Made by a program: the position numbers and the translations under genes. A stretch of 64,000 nt of DNA, from assembly GCA_005406025.1 (NCBI GenBank), contig BGZK01000007.1, positions 1,364,001 through 1,428,000 of the forward strand. Reading direction: 5' to 3'. The notes under the pieces are model-generated. The model made no database searches, was not told where the DNA came from, and saw only the letters and a list, made by a program, of their open reading frames with translations. The stretch comes from Eumeta japonica. Its lineage: Eukaryota > Arthropoda > Insecta > Lepidoptera > Psychidae. The stretch's first letter is position 1, and each line of letters begins with the position of its first letter. Positions 11,761 to 24,029 of the stretch are shown piece after piece.

Positions 11761-12300
11761 TTTCGTATTGAACTATTTCTCGGAAATTGAATATTGGCAA
11801 TAAATGGAGATTTCAAAATAAAATTCAATGCATTCCGCAGAATAATAGACTATTTAAAATTTGTAAACTAATGACTACTGTTTAGTCAAATTTGTTTTAA
11901 ATTGTTTGCTGAATTCGTAATAAGAAAATCTAGAAAATATTGAACCTACAGGCCACTCCCAAAACTTCCCGATATTTTTTTGTAACGTAAGTAGTTCGCA
12001 GATAATTTTACGCGTGCGAATGTACTTCAAGCTCTCCGAAATTGAAAATGTTTAATTGTACGTAAACATTTTTCAGTTCTTCGAATGTCGAGCATAATTT
12101 TCTTTGATTTGGTAATTATAAATTGTAAAATTTATTTTAAACGGTTAATATTAATATAGTGAATTTGAGATTTTATACTAGTTTTGGTAATATTTAAAAA
12201 AAACATTTTACGCTATTTATTGACAATATATATTCGTTTAACGAATCGCATGAAAGAAATTTAGGTACATCAGTCGTAAGACATTTTTTAGATGCCCTAC
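11761..12300. other. AT-rich non-coding DNA, nothing recognised
   Basis: No open frames above 60 codons and no repeat identified. Confidence 0.35.
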
Positions 12301-12430
12301 CTCAAAATAAAAAAAAAAGCGGAACCGTTATTGGATCACTCGCGTATCTGACTGTCTGTCTATCTGTTCGTCTGTTACAAGCAATTTGCTCTAAATCGAA
12401 TATATATGTCTTATAATTTTAAAGTAAATA
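12301..12430 (+). repeat. third, truncated copy of the 7.4/9.3-kb arm repeat
   Basis: The A-run, GGAACCGTTATTGGATCACTCG, then GACTGTCTGTCTATCTG and CAATTTGCTCTAAATCG align with the right arm (A-run, GATTACTCGTATGTCCGTC, GATTTGCTCCGTATCC) with moderate divergence. Only about 120 bp match. It shows that the arm sequence belongs to a dispersed family and is not unique to the inverted repeat. Confidence 0.5.
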
Positions 12431-12594
12431 GCATTAAATATATTTAAGGAAATAGATAGAAATTTACCATCCCTCCCTTATTTCCTTATTTCAGTTTGTT
12501 TAAACGTCTAATGTAACCTGACACTAAGTACGCGAGTGCGCACTTGATGCATATCAATTTATCATGAACTTTATCTTTCGCTTCGTTTCAATGA

Positions 12595-12654
12595 CCAGTA
12601 TAAACTGACACTCATTATTTACTCACACGCGTGGTGAGTGTCAGTTTATACTGG
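12595..12654. repeat. perfect 20-bp inverted repeat
   Basis: CCAGTATAAACTGACACTCA at 12595-12614 is exactly reverse-complemented at 12635-12654, around a 20-nt loop that itself contains ACGCGT. Likely a foldback or MITE relic. Confidence 0.75.
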
Positions 12655-13305
12655 ACTTTGCATTATTGCGGTGCAATATTCATTTTAAGAAAAAAAAAAT
12701 ATCAGAATACCTTCTATCCCTCGGTTTTAATCCACGTATTTAAGAATATACAACAAGACGAAATTCAATAATAGACAATATATTAAGCAATTTCCCTCTA
12801 CGATCTGATGCCGTACATATTTTTTTTAAGTTACACAAATTTGAGTCACATTTTAAAAATTATGATAGATATTCAACATTCGGAAACTTTTCCATGCGAT
12901 TTGAATTCAAATTTGCCCTGTAAATTCTAGAGCTAAATTTTATAACGTGCGTGTTGACCGACATTGAAACATATAACAAAAAATATTTATGGAGTATTTG
13001 TCGTATTCTACTATAGTCAAATAAAACAATGATATTTTTTTTATTAAATTTAACATTTTTTACTTACTTTATATTCATTCAGTTGCCTTCAAAACCATCT
13101 TCAATTCAATTTCAATTTCATAACGAAACACAATTTTGCTACAACCAGCTGATCTTTTTCTGTTCATTTTCAGGTAATGCAAGCAAAGCTGTGCGCGAAC
13201 GGTAAAACAATTACGCTTACATCACATAAATGCCAGCGTAGACACCTTTCTACACTTCACGCCAATTAAATTAATACTGTGGAGCGCCGTAAATTGGCGT
13301 TCACT
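12655..13305. other. AT-rich non-coding DNA
   Basis: Includes a CAG site at 13173 in TTTTCAGGTAATG, which looks like both acceptor and donor, without any adjoining open frame. Nothing else recognised. Confidence 0.3.
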
Positions 13306-13359
13306 GCGCAATAGATGTGACCAAATAAGCGCAATAGATGTGACCAAATAAGCGCAATG
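13306..13359. repeat. 23-bp tandem repeat, about 2.3 copies
   Basis: The unit starting GCGCAATAGATGTGACC is present at 13306-13328 and 13329-13351 without differences, followed by a partial third start (GCGCAATGA). Exact identity points to recent slippage. Confidence 0.75.
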
Positions 13360-14785
13360 ACACGTGACTTGTTAGTTATGGCCATAGAGAATATAGTCGG
13401 TGTTGTGGATGATCACCAGCACACGCTAACTTTGAACACATAGCATGAAACACATCTAAAGTTTTGAATACGTAGGTACGATAGAGACATTTTCTCGTGT
13501 TCGGCTCTAAAGTCTTAGATCTGTTAATTATAAAGGGAAGCACTTTGAACTCTTTTGAAATATAAGCTTAATTACGTTGAATGTTTTGATATACGTCAGA
13601 TTTTATGAGCTTCTTAAATGCAATTTAGTGTTATGTAAAGTTGAAGTGACACGTAAGAACTTATAATATGAAATACTTGTATAATTTGAACACTTAAGAA
13701 AGTGATAGTTAGTGAAAATGAAATAGAAATACAAAATTTGCGGACAGCAACTCCTTAAATAAAAATGCGTTAAAAATAATGCTGTTGGCATCGGCAATAT
13801 GGCCAATGGATTCTTTTGGGGTTAGTTTTGCGTACGTCACACGTTTAACCCACCTGACATGATATCCGGGTCGACCGGCAAAGTCTCGGCAACGAGCCAT
13901 CTTGGTCCGTGCCTCGGACATTGTTGACACAATCGTTACCAACCTTCAATCTGTATTGTGGCGGTGTGGAAGGCTTGAGGTCTAAATCCCTCAATTAAAT
14001 AAAAAATGATGGGTGGGGGTAGGTCTCAGCAATTAACTAATAAAAAAAATGACACAACAACATCAAGTTATATTATTTTTATACAATCCAAAGATTGTAG
14101 GACTGTGCAAAAGTAATAAAATTCATTACAACAATCATAGATTTCGTATAATGTATGCAGCGTTATATTCTCTAGATATCTTACACATGTATGATGAAGC
14201 TTTATTGCTCTTTGTTTCTGGAGAGCATTTGAGTCAGCCAGCTGTTGTCCGGGTTGGAGTGTGAGGCGGCGGCTAATTGAACTAAGGCATAATTGGTCGT
14301 AACGTTGACACCTTTTGCTCTTCTCGTATGCATGTACGGTCAGCAAAATAAAAGAAAAAAATATATATTTCCTCAGTTTCATTTATGGCATTGAAACGAA
14401 AGTAATTTAATACATTTACGAAGAAAATTATTGAAATTGATGGGCCACAGATGGTGTCACGAACGCGTGGCCCCGTAATACTGCGACGCCGATCAGCGGG
14501 CTCAGTACGCTGATTGTGACTGATGTGACACGGAGCTTATCGTGTTATAATTATTGCAAGTCTAATCGTAGTAAAGCCAACGCTCTAACTGTAATTTATT
14601 ATACGAATAAAAGAGACAGTCGTAATAAAACAAACGGAAATAGTTTTCACGAGTAATCCCATCGAAGTTTTTTTTATTGAAGCATTTTTAAATAAAGCAT
14701 TATGCTTTTATTGATGACTGAATTACACCCGCATAGGCAGAATGAATTACGACAATTAGTCATGACCTTGACCGCTATTCCATTT
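13360..14785. other. non-coding DNA, nothing recognised
   Basis: Short unrecognised frames on both strands at 13603-14382. A modest GC-rich stretch at 14450-14530 has GATCAGCGGG..ACGCTGATTG, a weak inverted repeat. Confidence 0.3.
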
Positions 14786-15260
14786 TCGATACCAATTTGT
14801 GGCACTCTGGATCCCGGGCCCGCTCTCAATTCTTATCTCTTCTTATTCTTCGGTTCTCGATCTTGATTCTAATTTTGGTCCCACGGTCGATTACGATCTT
14901 GGTCTCGTTCTCGATTTAGAACTTTCCCCGTCTCGACTTCGATTGTGCTCCTCATCCCGTTTACAATTTCAGTTTCGTTACCGGTCACAGTTCCAACATG
15001 AACTAAGCCTGGGCAAATCATAATATATAAATAAACTTTGTACTACATTATTCGGGAATAGTTACTTTCTATGACTTAATGGATTTTTAAAAAATCTGTT
15101 ACTAACGCAAATATGCAGATAAAGGTAAAGCGAAATTTTAATAATCGTATTTTACTCAAGAAGTTTCTTATTATGTAAGTAATCCTTAGCATCGGTTTAG
15201 TAGATCGGTTAAATAATGAAAATACGCGGACAATGTCAGATACGAATGCTAATTTCATGG
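14786..15260 (+). repeat. dispersed CCGATY-array repeat, copy 4
   Basis: A clear plus-strand copy. The array (14810-14985) has phrases like CTCGATCTTGATTCTAATTT and GTTCTCGATTTAGAAC. It is followed by a 3' module: ACTTTCTATGACTTAATGG at about 15065, CATCGGTTTAGTAGATCGG at about 15190, then AATACGCGGACAATG. The same order recurs after the array of the 24.7-kb copy, which defines a shared architecture. The 74-codon frame at 14799-15023 is the array read as codons. Confidence 0.6.
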
Positions 15261-15263
15261 TAA

Positions 15264-15497
15264 TTGTATGAATGGTTTAAGCTGATAGAAATCCCAACCG
15301 GTTTGTATGAAGTAAAACAGTATGCAGCCGAACACAAGAACCGCATGTCAATATCACCCAAACCACCTATCCAGTATGCTATTACAGCCAAACCCGCTGA
15401 AAAGGCTCAAGAGAGGCGACGTGCTGCCTCACTGAGGGGAGATAGAGCAGTGGCTCTACCTAGCCAAACCCCAACCTCTTGCAACTTTCCTAATTAA
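15264..15497 (+). CDS. unrecognised small ORF (77 codons)
   Basis: Opens at an ATG and runs to TAA with a codon-like composition (KPPIQYAITAKPAEKAQERR in the middle), unlike the low-complexity frames elsewhere. It lies between an array repeat and a repeat tail (15580-15725), so it is most likely a fragment of a transposon protein. I recognise no domain, and its basic, Pro/Ala-rich middle would be compatible with many families. No promoter or splice signal supports a host gene. Confidence 0.25.
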   Translation: MYEWFKLIEIPTGLYEVKQYAAEHKNRMSISPKPPIQYAITAKPAEKAQERRRAASLRGDRAVALPSQTPTSCNFPN

Positions 15498-15730
15498 GAT
15501 TCCGATGACTGATATCAGGTGTAAAATATTGGGAAAAAAATCGCAATTACAGTTTCTTACCGTTCTTAAATTATAAAATGAAATACAGACAGAAAAACAG
15601 ACAGACACACAGTAGCCTATCATATGCGCAATCACATGTTCATAACGATATACCAATTTTCATCACGATCGGTCAAGCCGTTCTTGAGTTATAATGACAC
15701 ATACAGACAAACAGACATAAATTTTAAAAA
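15498..15730. repeat. dispersed repeat tail
   Basis: Holds GACAGACAGAAAAACAGACA, then ACCAATTTTCATCACGATCG, GTCAAGCCGTTCTTGAGTTA and CATACAGACAAACAGACATA. This succession (CATCACGATCGGTCAAGCCG then a CAGACA block) is typical of lepidopteran interspersed repeat tails. It follows the small ORF directly and could belong to the same element. Confidence 0.5.
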
Positions 15731-17040
15731 ATGCAGAATCGAGGTCAGTTAGTCTTAAAACAAATATCTATCATGGAATTTCACAAAGAAATTTAATGTA
15801 CAAACGGACGCTACAGGTTTATTTAATAGTATATATTTCAAATACTTAATTGCGAATTGAACAAAGAAAAAATCCACTAATTAAAAATTTAAATAATAAT
15901 AGAGAATACCAGGCAAGAATTACGTAATAGCAGCAAAAATATAGTAGGTTTATGCGTATACGGCTTGCCACACAATAAATTATCACTTGAAATCCGTTGT
16001 AATATATTCATGTAAAGGAGGATTTTTACACAAAATACTCAATCAAGAATACATCTAAAACTGTGCCAAATTGTTCTACATATCAATAAAATTTATTACT
16101 CCAAACGTGTTTGGCCGTCGCATAATTACTTTGTAGCGAAGGGTACATAGTGATAGGGCATTGACTGATTGTGGCTTTCGGCGAAAAGATACGCCCTCTT
16201 TTTGCAATTTCCCGAGGTATATCTAGGGCTTGCGGTCCGAGCTCCTCGACCTTACATAAATATACTGAGATTAACTTTAAAAAAAAACAATGAATAACTT
16301 TGTTTTTTTTTCTGTATATTAAATTATTATCGAAATCATTAAGTTACGGTGGACGATGGGTTTGCATGCTTTATTAAAAACACATCAACAACGCAACACG
16401 AAGTTTCCGAGTTGATTTCATTTGCAAGCTAATTTTTGTCTTAATGCGTATTGCCGCACAATATTGCCACAAAAAAAGTGTGTGTGTATTAGGGTACACA
16501 CGTAAGAAGTGAAACTTCTTTATGACATCATTTTTCGAAGAATGATTTACTATTTACAACTTCACAGAAATTGTAAGTAGGTTGAACAGAAACAGAAATT
16601 GGTTGAATAAAGCTAAATTAGATAAAGTTTATGTAAAAGGCTTTTATTATCATAGACATGGATACAAAAATAATACAATTATTTCACCTTTCTGCTACTA
16701 AGATTATAGCATTTCATTAATTATAATAGAATTATTACTATTATTGTTATCGTTATTATATATTTTTGTAATTAATGGCTTAACTCACTGATATTTACAA
16801 TCAAAAACTAAGGTTAACCTGAAATAACTTTAAAAAAAATAAATACCGTAATCACACCCGCGTGTTGAATGTATTAGAAAAAAGGTTTAATTACTTACTT
16901 CTGTTAGAAATCCACTGGAATTAGAATAAATATCTTTTATTCTTTTTGCCAATAACTTTATAAATTTTTTTTCGCTAATCACTTAATTGAAATATTATTT
17001 TTCACGTCACTACTGAGTTTCAGAAATAGAAATGTTCAGA
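15731..17040. other. AT-rich DNA with a GAAGTGAAACTTC palindrome at 16505
   Basis: The short palindromic phrase AGAAGTGAAACTTCTTTA near 16505 also occurs in inverse orientation inside the gypsy LTR at about 17430, so the two may belong to related repeats. Otherwise no coding or repeat signal recognised. Confidence 0.35.
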
Positions 17041-17041
17041 G

Positions 17042-17216
17042 TTTCATGTAGGAGACTTGGTAATGGTATATGTACCTTTCAATTAATGCGATGTTATAAA
17101 GGGCCATATAGAATTGTAGGAAAATTATCGAACGCTACATATAAAATCGAGTCACTCAATGAAAGAATGTGAGGTATAGTTCATGTATGTCGGTTGAAAA
17201 GGTTTCAACTTAGATA
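17042..17216 (+). pseudogene. Ty3/gypsy pol C-terminus remnant
   Basis: Two overlapping frames carry pieces of the integrase C-terminal region: VGDLVMVYVPF in one frame (from about 17045) and, after a shift, KGPYRIVGKLSNATYKIE at about 17098-17151, then an in-frame TGA and GIVHVCRLKRF up to the TAA at 17214. The GDLV..GPY..VHVxRLK order is the GPY/F region of Ty3/gypsy integrases. There is one frameshift, with loss of part of the middle, and one internal stop. No further pol sequence is seen upstream, so the copy is 5' truncated. Confidence 0.65.
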
Positions 17217-17275
17217 ATAGGAAAATGTAATATATACAAACTGTAAATAGATCTAGGGTGTTGACAGAAAGTATA

Positions 17276-17560
17276 TGTGACAGGTGGCCTTAGTAACAAT
17301 TATGTTTATGTCACGATGACATTAATAACATTGAATAAATATGGCGCGTAACGGAAAAATGTTACCCAGAAATAAAGATGGCGCGTAACAGAAAAACGTT
17401 ACATTGCTATAAAATTTCTCCCATACGCCGATAAAGAAGTTTCACTTCAAAAATATTCATACTTACATCACATTCAATCGTTTTGAGTGTCCGTTGCTGT
17501 GTCCTCGTCGAGGCATCGTCCTTGTTTTAATCTGTTGAAAATTCATCAAATGCTCATTGA
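17276..17560 (+). mobile_element. probable 3' LTR of the gypsy remnant
   Basis: Starts near TGTGACAGGTGGCC, about 60 bp past the pol stop. It holds two near-identical 25-bp U3-like units (17341-17365 and 17378-17402, core ATGGCGCGTAACGGAAAA), then a TATA-like CTATAAAAT at 17407 and GATAAAGAAGTTTCACTTC. Layout fits U3 repeats, promoter and R. The right end is not defined and no 5' LTR is seen for comparison. Confidence 0.45.
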
Positions 17561-17736
17561 CTTTTTGGATTGTCGTAATTGAACATGTTGTATTCTTACG
17601 AGACATATACGTAGCTTTGATATATTTCTGGGTGTTGTGTACTCATTGTTATAAAGCATACAGACGTCGTCGTAAGTATTGTCATTTAAAGAAATCTCTA
17701 CGTACTTATACCTAAATATTACTGCAAATATATAGT

Positions 17737-18030
17737 TTAAAAAAACCAAAAAATACGCTTTTAAATCACATCAAACTAAAAAGTGAAAAATAATTCTTAA
17801 TATGAGCTGAAAAAATAATGAACAATGACGAAAAATACTAGTATTATTATGGAAAAAGCGTGGATTGTTCTACATACGAAAAATGTGGCACAAAGCGCCC
17901 CACGCTTTTTCCACAATAATACTAGTATTTTTCGTCATTGGTCATTATTTTTTTCAGCTCATATTAAGAATTATTTTTTACTTTTTAGTTTGATCTGCTT
18001 TAAAAGCGTGTTTTTTAGTTTTTTTTTTAA
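17737..18030. mobile_element. foldback (hairpin) element with ~125-bp arms
   Basis: The left arm (17737-17863) and right arm (17900-18030) are inverted copies with few mismatches, around a 36-nt loop. Matching landmarks are ACTAGTATTATTATGG with CCACAATAATACTAGT, and AATTCTTAATATGAGCTGAA with its complement. RNA from it would form a very long duplex. No coding content; an 85-codon frame crosses the right arm by chance. No clear target-site duplication. Confidence 0.8.
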
Positions 18031-18112
18031 TTATATTTATATTTCTCACTTTTTAGTTCGATTGATTGTTAAAAATTTGTAATTAATAATAGTTGAATTA
18101 ATAATAATGCTT

Positions 18113-18166
18113 ATTACTGTTACTAAATTCTATTACAAAACAGTAATAGAATTTAGTAACAGTAAT
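18113..18166. repeat. perfect 23-bp hairpin
   Basis: Arm ATTACTGTTACTAAATTC..TATTA (18113-18135) is exactly complemented at 18144-18166 with an 8-nt loop. It lies 80 bp after the foldback element. Confidence 0.75.
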
Positions 18167-18169
18167 CAA

Positions 18170-18325
18170 ATTATTGTATGGTCATTGGTCCTTGAAACGT
18201 ATGAAAAGTTTCAAATTAATCAGACTTATGAAAATTGGTGAAAATTGTGCTCAAAAATTCCGTTACATACATACATACATACATAGATACAACCCAAAGT
18301 TGTAAAAGCAAAAGCATGTTAAAAA
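18170..18325 (+). repeat. retroelement-like tail with (ACAT)n
   Basis: CCTTGAAACGTATGAAAAGT, then AATCAGACTTATGAAAATTGG, AAAATTGTGCTCAAAAATTCC, a five-unit ACAT microsatellite (18268-18287) and GATACAACCC. This order is a familiar lepidopteran repeat tail. Class uncertain. Confidence 0.5.
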
Positions 18326-21300
18326 AAATAGTCAACGGCTGATATTCAATGTCGAATGAAGATATTTCTTTCGTCTGGCATACGGGATTGAATTAGTGTC
18401 GTTTAAATCTAAATCTATACTTTACATGAACGTTATATTTGTACTTGTTATGAAACTGAATGACTTCGGAAGAGGCCGTGTCTAAGACACAGAATTTTTT
18501 TCGATTTTCACTGGGAAAAATGAATCTAAAATCAAGTGTAGCCGGGCCATCGTCACAGTCGTGTGAGCGGACAACGAAACCGACTATCAACTCTAAATAA
18601 TTGTATAATCCGGCCCATTAGGACTGTCGCCGGCGGCGGCGCCCCTCCGTCCGCCTCGCGCCCCGCTATTGTAAAAGGCCGTTACGTACACTTGTATGTA
18701 GTGTTGTTGATATATTTAGTATACTTAAATGTCAAAATTTTTATTTTATAAAGACCCAGTGAGTTCTAATTGTAGGTTGAAGATCTTTATTTTAAGAGAA
18801 ATTAATACCTTGGACGACGAGAACTGGAAGCAAAAAATATTTTCCTAAATTATTATAGTGATGAGACAATACAAACTGGAACACGTGTTAATATAATGTT
18901 GATTTTAAAATTTTAAAATGTCAATAAAATCATAGAATACGTAATAAGAAAAAAATGTTCGATTTTGTTTTTCTTATATATGGATAGTGCCAAATTGTTA
19001 TTCAAAATTGTTAATGAATATTGGTGAAGTTCAGAAATAAACGAGAAATTAACTGTAACAATACAGATCTAATGAAGGTGTATTGCGTGTTAAAGCTGAA
19101 TGAAACCCATTAAATGATTACAAGCTTCCAAATCGGTCGTAACTTATCTTTTGAGGTATAATGTATGCGAATACGCCAAAAATATTTCGTTAAAATGCCT
19201 CAAGAATTTAACTGGAGCCGTTAAAAACATTGACGTCGACGGCGTTCTTATCTATTACAACACGAGGAACAGCAAATTAGTATGTTATAGACTAATTTAA
19301 GAGGCCCTCGTGCAAGCGGGGGCCTTGTCAGAACTCATGCGATGCTTCGTTGCGTGTGTGTGTAGTAACATGTTATAAACAATTTAACTATAATACAAGT
19401 ACGTTATGTATATGTTTCGGTTTTATATTTGTATTTATATTTCAGCTTATGTTAAAAGGTATGACTTTTTTCGTAGAAACAACATCCATTCGAACGGGAT
19501 GAAAAGCTCAATAAGCACAACATGTGCACGGAACAACGAAGTAAAGCTTATTGTAGATGCATGACCACACTGTAAGATGTCTGCACATTTGGTGACAGTG
19601 GTAATTATTGACAATTGTTAATGTATACAACAATAATAATATAACGAGCCTTAATCTGTTTTCATTAAAGCAACTTTCATTAAATAATTATTTTTTTTTA
19701 TAAACTAATTTTCTTTAATTATCACCGTCACTACATTTACAATCTACGGTAGAGTTGTGTGACACGTATTATTGTAATCACTTCTTTTAACAGTAACAAA
19801 AAATAATTCCCATTTAAATAACGAATCATGAGTTAAATAAAAATTTAAATCAAATTGAAAAAGCAAATGACAATGAGTGGTCATAAATATTTATTATTAT
19901 TTCTACCTATTCTTTGTCATTTCATTCTTATTTTATCAATAGTTTGAAATTTTCCAACCTCCTTTATAATGGATTTAACTCCAACAAAAACTTAGATTTA
20001 TGACTTTTGATGATTGTTTATAAAGTATAAGTCAAAATTGCTGTTGTATGTATATGAACTCATATATTTTCCTGTCTGATAATGAAACCCCATCTCTTAG
20101 CGCTGGGTACTTTTAGTAAAGTTAATTTAGACGTGAAGGACAGCAGTCACTAGGTTATTGAGTCAAGATGTTATTATGGAAAAGTCAATTAGCAGAATAT
20201 ATGGTTTTTTTCCAAGATTCGTCCGTAGTGAGGGTGTAAGGTAACAAGAGATAAACTAAATGGAGGGAATACACAGATCGTTTCGTCGACATTAACCGAT
20301 CCTTTGGTTTGTTTGACGAATCCTATTGTTGACAGTAACATGCGCAGTGTATTGGAGATAACACAAAAACCCTTCGAAGCGGAGATAAAAGTGCCCACGT
20401 ACATCCCGCTAACACAATAATGGAGTGTATAGTCCAAATATGGAATGAAATGGCACTTCCTGAACAATTCAGTCTCTACGATCGGATACTTCTTTTTGTT
20501 CCTGAAAATTAACAAGAAGCGAACAGGCGTATGTTTTATACGCCCGAGAGCTATGAAAAATGCATTTCCAAAGGCCATCGAAGAATTCTTAAACAGTTGT
20601 TTTGTTTACAATGATGTTCTAAGGAATACACATTTGTACTAACTTTTTTTGTAACTCGAAAAAATAAAAATATAAATTTATTACGTTTATTTTTACAACG
20701 TGCCCTACGTGTTAATATTATTTATTTAATTAATAAATTCATTTATTTCCCAGTGAATTATATAATAATGATAAATGTCAATAATCTGTTATGCAAACAA
20801 AATGTGTTTAATACAAAAAATGTATATTCGTGTGAATGCACAGCATTAAAGCAACAAAATTTAAATATATATCCCCTACAAAGTGAAACATACTAAGTTG
20901 TAAAAGCGAGCTACACACTGCGGATAATAAAGATCTCGTGTTTATAAAGCCGTTAGGCATATAATTTTAATGCTGGTTTTGCTGCGAATGTCTACACAAA
21001 CACGAGCTCGGGTTGCATAAATACCCGGGTTAATTTCTGTATGCATTACCTAAAAGCACTACGACCTCATTGCGTTGTAATTACTGTGTTAGATGATTTT
21101 ATTCACTTATGTTTTTATGATTACTCTATTAAAAAATATTATTAAAATATGTCTTTCTTTTACTACTTAAGTACTAATTTTTTCCATTTTCTATACCAAA
21201 ACTATAATGTGAGAAGTCATTAATCTTTGATTTATAACTCTATTATTGTCGGGAACTCTTAAAAATATATCTAATTCACTTGTAACAAAATATTTTCTAG

Positions 21301-21590
21301 TGAGATTAAAAAAACCTATTCCATTATCAAATAAACTTTTATGACACACAATATTTCTAGTTAATAAAAATAACTAACCGCAGTAAAGTGATCATATGTG
21401 ATACCGACACATCGCTATCTTTTCTTTTTAAATTACTGATATCTATTATGACGAAATTAATTATACACATTAATATTTTTCCCAAACCATTTAGATGAGA
21501 AAGCGCGTCGGGATGAAATTAAATTGTGGACCAATTAGGGAAAAATATAAGGCATTTTCCTGATAAAACGGGCGATTTATAACGCTCGTT
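18326..21590. other. AT-rich non-coding DNA, nothing recognised
   Basis: A small GC patch lies at 18615-18680. The 129-codon minus frame at 20189-20578 is among the longest in the window but has no domain I recognise and no splice or promoter context. A GT-rich microsatellite sits at about 19350. Confidence 0.35.
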
Positions 21591-24010
21591 AAGATACTTC
21601 AGATGTTTGGCGCCGTTGATGCGGCTTATATCTTGAGGCAATCGTTCCAATTGTAACGACGGCCATTTGTTAGTGGACGGGGCCGTGCGCGGCGGGCCAC
21701 TCTCTTTGGCCGTCGAAGACCGTATGTCCCCTCCCGGGAGAGGATGGCGCACGGATCGATGAGGGAGGGATGAATGGTGGAGTTAGAACCGAAATGTAGC
21801 GTAAAAAAGAAACAATTATTTGGCAATATTTTGACAGTACTGTATATGAGATAACGGCGTCGGCGGATACTAAAAAAAAATTTCGAGATTAGAAAGAGAA
21901 ATATTAACAATGTATTCTGATTCGTACGCCTTTTTTTTTAACTGTTTTTCTTCATTTTTTTTTCTATTATATTCTGCAATGTCTTGATTTATCCATTACA
22001 CTGAATTTTTCGAATCGATACTACAAATATTTAACAGTTTCTTGGCGGGCAGAGAAGCTTTGACACATCATTAGATCAAGAACTAAATTGCTTTTTTTTT
22101 CTATCAAAATTGTGTATACATTTTTACATCAATTCTGTTACCTGTTCTAAAAAAGCTCTAGAGGAAATGTTTCTGGCTGCAGCATCAGGCGTGGTTATAG
22201 CATTAAGTTTTGATCTAATATCAGCTCCAAATTATTTTGATACTCTTATCTAGGGCGTCATACTAGGTCCACTGACTAGGTAATTTATAACTGGCAACGC
22301 CATCAATAGGAGAGTTTGTAAACGCGTTTATGTTTGCCAACAAAACGCAACGTTCATGATCAATCACGACCTGGAAGCTGAAACCAGCACCATTTGCACA
22401 CCGGAGATATACAACAATATTATATCAATATATATCCCTGGCGTGTAACCTGTAAATGTAATATATGTTGTGCTAACCTTCTCGCGCAACATAACGAACG
22501 AGAGGAATATCTCTATAGAGAAACTTTTATTTAGGACATTGTTCTAGGCGTACAGAGAATCTGTGGATTGTGGTCAAGACCACCGATTTATTGTACTGTC
22601 GTCGGACATACGTATATAGTATATACATTACATATTTATGTACACAAAATTATTATTATTAATCGATAAAACACTAGAAAGTGTTGGAGATCTAAACAGT
22701 GACGTACACGTCATACGTAAAGGCTTTTAAAAAATGTACAAGAAATATAAGCATCGACAATGTCTATATTACAATGACGTTTAAAATTACATTACCACCA
22801 ATTCAGTAACGTGACGACATATTTACCTATGTAAATTAACATTGCAACGAGAACTTATTGGCCTTCGATCGATCAGTGTATTTCTTTGTATTTAAATTCA
22901 TTATCAAAACGTATTTCACTGACAGGATTTATTATGACAGCATACATTACGTGTATCCCTGATAAAGACATGCTATGTTTATTACGTAGATAATAGTTAC
23001 TGTCCTAGTTAATAAAACTTAAGCTAAACTCTTCACATCGATTACTGAATCTATCGAAGTCGTAGTAGCTGCGAATGTAGTCCGGTTTAGGCACTAACTG
23101 ACGGGCTTATTCAGAAGTGAACCACTTAGTTTTTTAAACGACCCGTAACAGTTGCCGGTCTTATCGCTTAATAGCGTCATGCTCCGAGCTCGATGCGATT
23201 ACGATATCGTCGTTCTTGTAGTGAAATACCGCCGATATCGCTCGTTTTAACAAGCGAGCGGATGCAAGCGCCAGCTTAGCAACCGGGCCGGCCGGATAGA
23301 TAGATGGTGGACGAGGTGAAACGAGTCATCATTTCGGGATCTAATGGACTAATCTTGCAAACCTTATACTATACTCATACATGTCGAATACGTTGTAGGC
23401 GCCGGCGCAGGGATCTGTCAAATCTTTCGCTTTGAATAACAAGTAATTTGCTTTCTTAGTTTCGTAGTAAATTAATACATCCATGTTTCATATGCCACAT
23501 GTTCTCCATTGTCTCAATTTTCTGCCCCTATTTAATTGCATCGTGTTTGGATAACTTTCTAAAACAACAAAAAATACTATTTAAAACATCTGAACGCACA
23601 CCGGTCTTGAGTAGTGTTTTAATTTTTGTGTAAAAAACAAAACAAAAAACTCGAAATATTATATTGATGAAAAGACGTGTTTTCGATATTCCATTTTCTA
23701 TTAATAAATTTTATTAAGTCCGTAAGATAAATGTCTGCGATTTATGATTTAAAAATACTATACTGTTTAATATTATCAGAATTTTTTTTTTCTAAAAGTT
23801 TGTAACTTGTTATTCAAAAATAATTAAAATAATTTGCGATTCTTTATCATTATCAGATAATGTGATAGTTAACAAAACATGCAATCGTATGTCAATTTCA
23901 ATTATCCATAGTTATAATCATTTGGCTAGTTATTCCAGTTTCGTTAAATGCGTGGAAGAAAGACGGCGCAGTTTTTCAAGCATTATAAAATTAGAAGATT
24001 TTTTTTTTTC
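21591..24010. other. non-coding DNA with GC-rich islet at 21600-21770
   Basis: The islet (GACGGGGCCGTGCGCGGCGG near 21675) gives two overlapping minus frames (21519-21752, 21626-21910) with no recognisable product. The segment 23090-23310 is moderately GC-rich. The rest is AT-rich. Confidence 0.35.
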
Positions 24011-24029
24011 ACAAATGTCTACAAGCTTT

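Noticed and set aside
18268..18287. (ACAT)n as a candidate CRISPR or satellite array
   Set aside because: It is a five-unit microsatellite in a retroelement-like tail; no spacer-repeat structure exists anywhere in the window.
20189..20578. 129-codon minus-strand frame
   Set aside because: Not repetitive, but no family is recognised and no splice, promoter or homologous context is visible. Kept out as a gene.
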